Positions 62,063 through 64,000 of a stretch of 64,000 bases of DNA are shown here, one piece after another. The notes below the pieces were generated by a model. That model made no database searches, was not told the DNA's origin, and saw only the letters and a program-made list of their open reading frames with translations. The stretch covers positions 50,904-114,903 of the forward strand of contig JAFGGD010000026.1 in assembly GCA_016930695.1 (NCBI GenBank). The letters run 5' to 3'. Within the stretch, counting starts at the first letter, position 1. Every line of letters begins with the position of its first letter. Source of the DNA: Candidatus Eisenbacteria bacterium (lineage in GTDB: Bacteria > Orphanbacterota > Orphanbacteria > Orphanbacterales > Orphanbacteraceae). The position numbers and the translations under genes were made by a program.

Positions 62063-62659
62063 CTACGGTTCGGTGAAGGTCGGCTCCGTCGGTTCGGCGA
62101 TCGCGTAGTCCCGTTCCCACCCCTCGTGCTGGAGCACGATCCTCTCGATGGCGATCTCGGGGCTGTTCGCGTCGAGACCGGTGAGGGCGCTGTAGTCGGA
62201 AGGCCAGCAGCGATAGATCTTGAAAGCCATCGCCATCTGCCCCGCTTCGTTGTACAGCTCGATCACGACGTCCTTGCGAAAATCGCCGAGAGAGGCCTCG
62301 CTCCCCAGCCCGGATCCGTAATTCCACACCTTGTTCGCCCATGTCTCGAAGGCGGTGTCGTGGGTTCGCCCGCGCTCCAGGACGATCGGCTCATAGACGG
62401 TTTGCCCCGGTGAGCGGTGGAAGGTGCTCGGATCGCCCCCCTTCCGGTTGGTGGTCACCTCGGTGGTGCGGGTAAGACCACTCACGAAAAGGACGCCGGG
62501 CACGTACTTGCCGTCCCATTTCACGCGAAACTTGAACTGTTTGTATGGATCCTGCCGGTAGGCGTTCACCGCGAACTCGGTCGCGTCGCTCCGGTCCGCC
62601 GGGGCGAGCGTGAGGACGATACCGGCCAGGATTCCGCAAATCAGGATCTTTCGGAACAT
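62063..62659 (-). CDS. Exported phage/eCIS tail-tube-like protein (T4 gp19-like), copy 2
   Basis: A 198-residue protein. The ATG at 62659 has GAGGAG 8 nt upstream; an in-frame GTG at 62668 is too close to that site. Residues 1 to about 27 form a signal peptide (MFRKILICGILAGIVLTLAP). The rest matches the tail-tube fold of contractile injection systems: FKFRVKWDGKYVPGVLFVSG (first strand pair), TTEVTTNRKGGDPSTFHRSP, the Y-x-P-I-x-L-x-R-G motif in VYEPIVLERGRTHDTAFETW, FRKDVVIELYNEAGQMAMAF, KIYRCWPSDY and EIAIERIVLQHEGWERD. Tube proteins normally stack as hexamers in the cytoplasm and have no signal peptide. No sheath, baseplate or spike gene lies in the window. It follows its paralogue after 25 nt, on the same transcript. 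Export and role are inferred. Confidence 0.85.
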   Translation of the reverse strand: MFRKILICGILAGIVLTLAPADRSDATEFAVNAYRQDPYKQFKFRVKWDGKYVPGVLFVSGLTRTTEVTTNRKGGDPSTFHRSPGQTVYEPIVLERGRTHDTAFETWANKVWNYGSGLGSEASLGDFRKDVVIELYNEAGQMAMAFKIYRCWPSDYSALTGLDANSPEIAIERIVLQHEGWERDYAIAEPTEPTFTEP

Positions 62660-62684
62660 GTCGCGCACTCCTCCCTTGGGGCGG

Positions 62685-63272
62685 TCACCGTTGCCGGACC
62701 GGTTCCGGCGCCACGATGTCGGCGTCTCTCTCCCATCCTTCGTGCTGAAGCACGAGCCGCTCTTTCGCGGGCTCCAAGCCGTTTCCCTCCATCGCCGTTA
62801 CCGCGGCATAGTCGGAGGGCCAGCAGCGGTACACCCGGTACGCGATCACGGCGCGGCCGTCGTCGTCGAGCAGTTCGATGCGTATGTCCTTTCGGAAGTC
62901 CCCCAGAGAGACTTCGGCGCCGAGGCCCGCCCCGAAGTTCCACACCTTGTTCGCCCACCGCTCGAACTCCGCATCCGCGCCGCGGCAGCGCTCGAGGACG
63001 ATCGGCTCGTAGGCGGTCACGCCCGGCGCCCGCCGGACGGCGCTCGGATCGCCCCCCTTGCGGGCGGTCACCACCTCCGTCGTTCGCCGAAGACCGCTGA
63101 TCGACAGAATCCCGTCGATCGCCTTCCCGTCCCAATAGACCCGGTAGGTGTAGAGACCCCCGGGACAGATCGGGAACCCATTGGCGAACGCGCTCCCGGC
63201 GCCCGGCCGGCCGGCCGGCGCCAGAACAAGGAGGACTGTGGCGATGGCCGCGATTCTCGCGAATCGGTTCAT
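62685..63272 (-). CDS. Exported phage/eCIS tail-tube-like protein (T4 gp19-like), copy 1
   Basis: A 195-residue protein. The ATG at 63272 has AGGAGG about 6 nt upstream; upstream in-frame sequence is non-coding. A signal peptide (MNRFARIAAIATVLLVLAPA, ending near AFA) is followed by the tube fold in the same order as its neighbour: YTYRVYWDGKAIDGILSISG, TTEVVTARKGGDPSAVRRAP, AYEPIVLERCRGADAEFERW, FRKDIRIELLDDDGRAVIAY, RVYRCWPSDYAAVT, ERLVLQHEGWERD. It has extra cysteines (FPIC, LERC, YRCW) that could form disulfides outside the cytoplasm. It is the first gene of a two-gene unit with a promoter candidate at 63302-63330. The pair diverged after duplication but keeps the segments KGGDPS, VLQHEGWERD and RCWPSDY. 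Confidence 0.85.
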   Translation of the reverse strand: MNRFARIAAIATVLLVLAPAGRPGAGSAFANGFPICPGGLYTYRVYWDGKAIDGILSISGLRRTTEVVTARKGGDPSAVRRAPGVTAYEPIVLERCRGADAEFERWANKVWNFGAGLGAEVSLGDFRKDIRIELLDDDGRAVIAYRVYRCWPSDYAAVTAMEGNGLEPAKERLVLQHEGWERDADIVAPEPVRQR

Positions 63273-64000
63273 GTCCACCTCCTGTCGGTTGTCCGGAAAC
63301 CAATAGAGAGGATCGGGAGAGGAATGGCAAGGCGAAAAGGGGGGAAAAAATACGTGAAGGCGGAAATCCGGCCTCACCCTTTGCCCACCAAAAGGAAAGA
63401 GGCTCTCGTCCGCCTTCACGAAAGTCGCCCGCCGGAATGATCGGATCGCCGTTTCGGCCGTTCGGCCTCCCGGACCTCCGGCGCCCCTCCGCCGTTCCGG
63501 TCCCGGAGCGTCGGGCGTCCCGTACGCTCCTCTCATCCGACTGCGCCCCCAATATACCCCGCCCCCGCCATTCGATGCCTCCCGAGCGGGCTACCGTTCT
63601 CTTACGGTTTTCGGGCTGCGATTCCGCTCGTTTTTTTTATTGTTAATGGCTGCAATGGATTGGCTTGATATCGGGGCGTCGTAAGGTATCCCAAACCTTT
63701 GCAATCCGCAGATGTCCCCCCGATCGTTCCCGAAATCGGGGTCGCCATCGGGATCGGGATCGCAATCGAACCGCCTTTCCCTCTCCACCCCCGCCCCTCC
63801 TTCCGAGGCGCGGTTCGGATGGTTTTCCGCGTCCTCCTTCCGCATGCTCCGCCGCCCATGTTCGCCCGGGGCGCCGCCGGACGGTTGTCCTTCGCGCCGG
63901 GCCGCGAAAGGGAGCCCGGCGCCCCCGTCCTCATTCTTGTTAATACCTCCGGAAACCGGATTCGTCTGAAGGTTAGGCCGTTCTCCCGATAAGGACTGGA
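63273..64000. other. Terminal region without a supportable gene
   Basis: After the promoter (63302-63330) I see no reading frame with a ribosome site and protein-like composition. An AT-rich patch (63630-63715) begins with T8 after a weak CGGGC/GCTCG hairpin (possible plus-strand terminator, 63613-63638). It carries an inverted GGATTG/CAATCC pair and is followed by short ATCGGG direct repeats (63733-63770). Frames over these repeats give Asp/Pro- or Ile/Pro-rich strings that look like repeat artefacts. Confidence 0.45.
63302..63330 (-). promoter_or_regulatory. Promoter candidate for the tail-tube-like pair
   Basis: On the minus strand TTGCCA (63325-63330, 5/6), a 17-base spacer and TCTATT (63302-63307, 4/6). 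The start would lie near 63295, leaving a short leader that holds the AGGAGG ribosome site. Confidence 0.45.

Noticed and set aside
62063..63272. Calling the tail-tube-like pair part of a prophage
   Set aside because: No capsid, terminase, integrase, sheath, baseplate or lysis gene is present in the surrounding sequence, and both proteins have signal peptides.
63591..63934. Short minus-strand frames giving DPDPDGDPDF or IAIPIPMATPIS strings
   Set aside because: The strings follow from the ATCGGG direct repeats in the DNA; no ribosome site or domain supports a gene.

Overview
The window is a GC-rich (roughly two thirds G+C), densely coded stretch of a chromosome. It encodes a Gram-negative envelope toolkit: a TolC/RND efflux system, lipoproteins and Sec signal peptides. 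Seven very different secreted proteins share an FlgD-like Ig domain at the C terminus, with the signature R/A-N-R-P-N-P-F-N-P-[TS]-T and a stop right after a [KR]-x-x-L-[LIV]-R tail. This tail, with the many right-handed beta-helix and FG-GAP proteins, is typical of uncultivated FCB-related lineages such as Candidatus Eisenbacteria, Krumholzibacteriota or Latescibacterota. That placement is inference; no rRNA gene is present to prove it. I saw no tRNA, rRNA, CRISPR array, insertion sequence or prophage.

Layout. 1-859: a PLP-dependent decarboxylase cut by the window edge. 860-1816: a non-coding region with two terminators and two possible small RNAs. 1817-4174: a CNNM/CorC-type membrane protein and a ChrA chromate transporter, convergent. 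4630-11439: a 2269-residue secreted beta-helix protein. 11538-16027: a methyltransferase, a serine beta-lactamase-fold hydrolase with TPRs, a Gly-rich lipoprotein and a POT-like transporter. 16328-25514: an FG-GAP protein, a CadC-like membrane regulator with a TolB-type propeller, an M16 peptidase, and an FG-GAP/DJ-1-PfpI fusion. 25719-32410: a large Cys-rich secreted protein, an AraC/GyrI regulator and a second POT-like transporter. 32704-37955: a lipoprotein prolyl oligopeptidase diverging from a CotH-kinase exoprotein. 38040-49933: a membrane phosphodiesterase, a beta-helix protein, an ankyrin/metallo-beta-lactamase fusion, a subtilase/beta-helix exoprotein and a beta-helix lipoprotein. 49953-57889: a GT-C glycosyltransferase and a complete padR-tolC-adaptor-RND efflux operon. 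58150-61830: a C25 (gingipain-like) exoprotein. 62063-63272: two tandem phage/eCIS tail-tube-like proteins, each with a signal peptide. 63273-64000: no convincing gene.

How the genes fit together. Most of the window concerns the cell surface and exterior: seven tagged exoproteins, several peptidases (M16, S9, S8, C25) and two POT-like carriers that could import the resulting peptides. This suggests a protein-degrading or predatory/saprophytic lifestyle (inference). The N-terminally lipidated proteins lack the FlgD tail, which fits two alternative ways of attaching proteins to the surface. The most unusual item is the pair of exported tail-tube homologues, because such proteins normally assemble in the cytoplasm.
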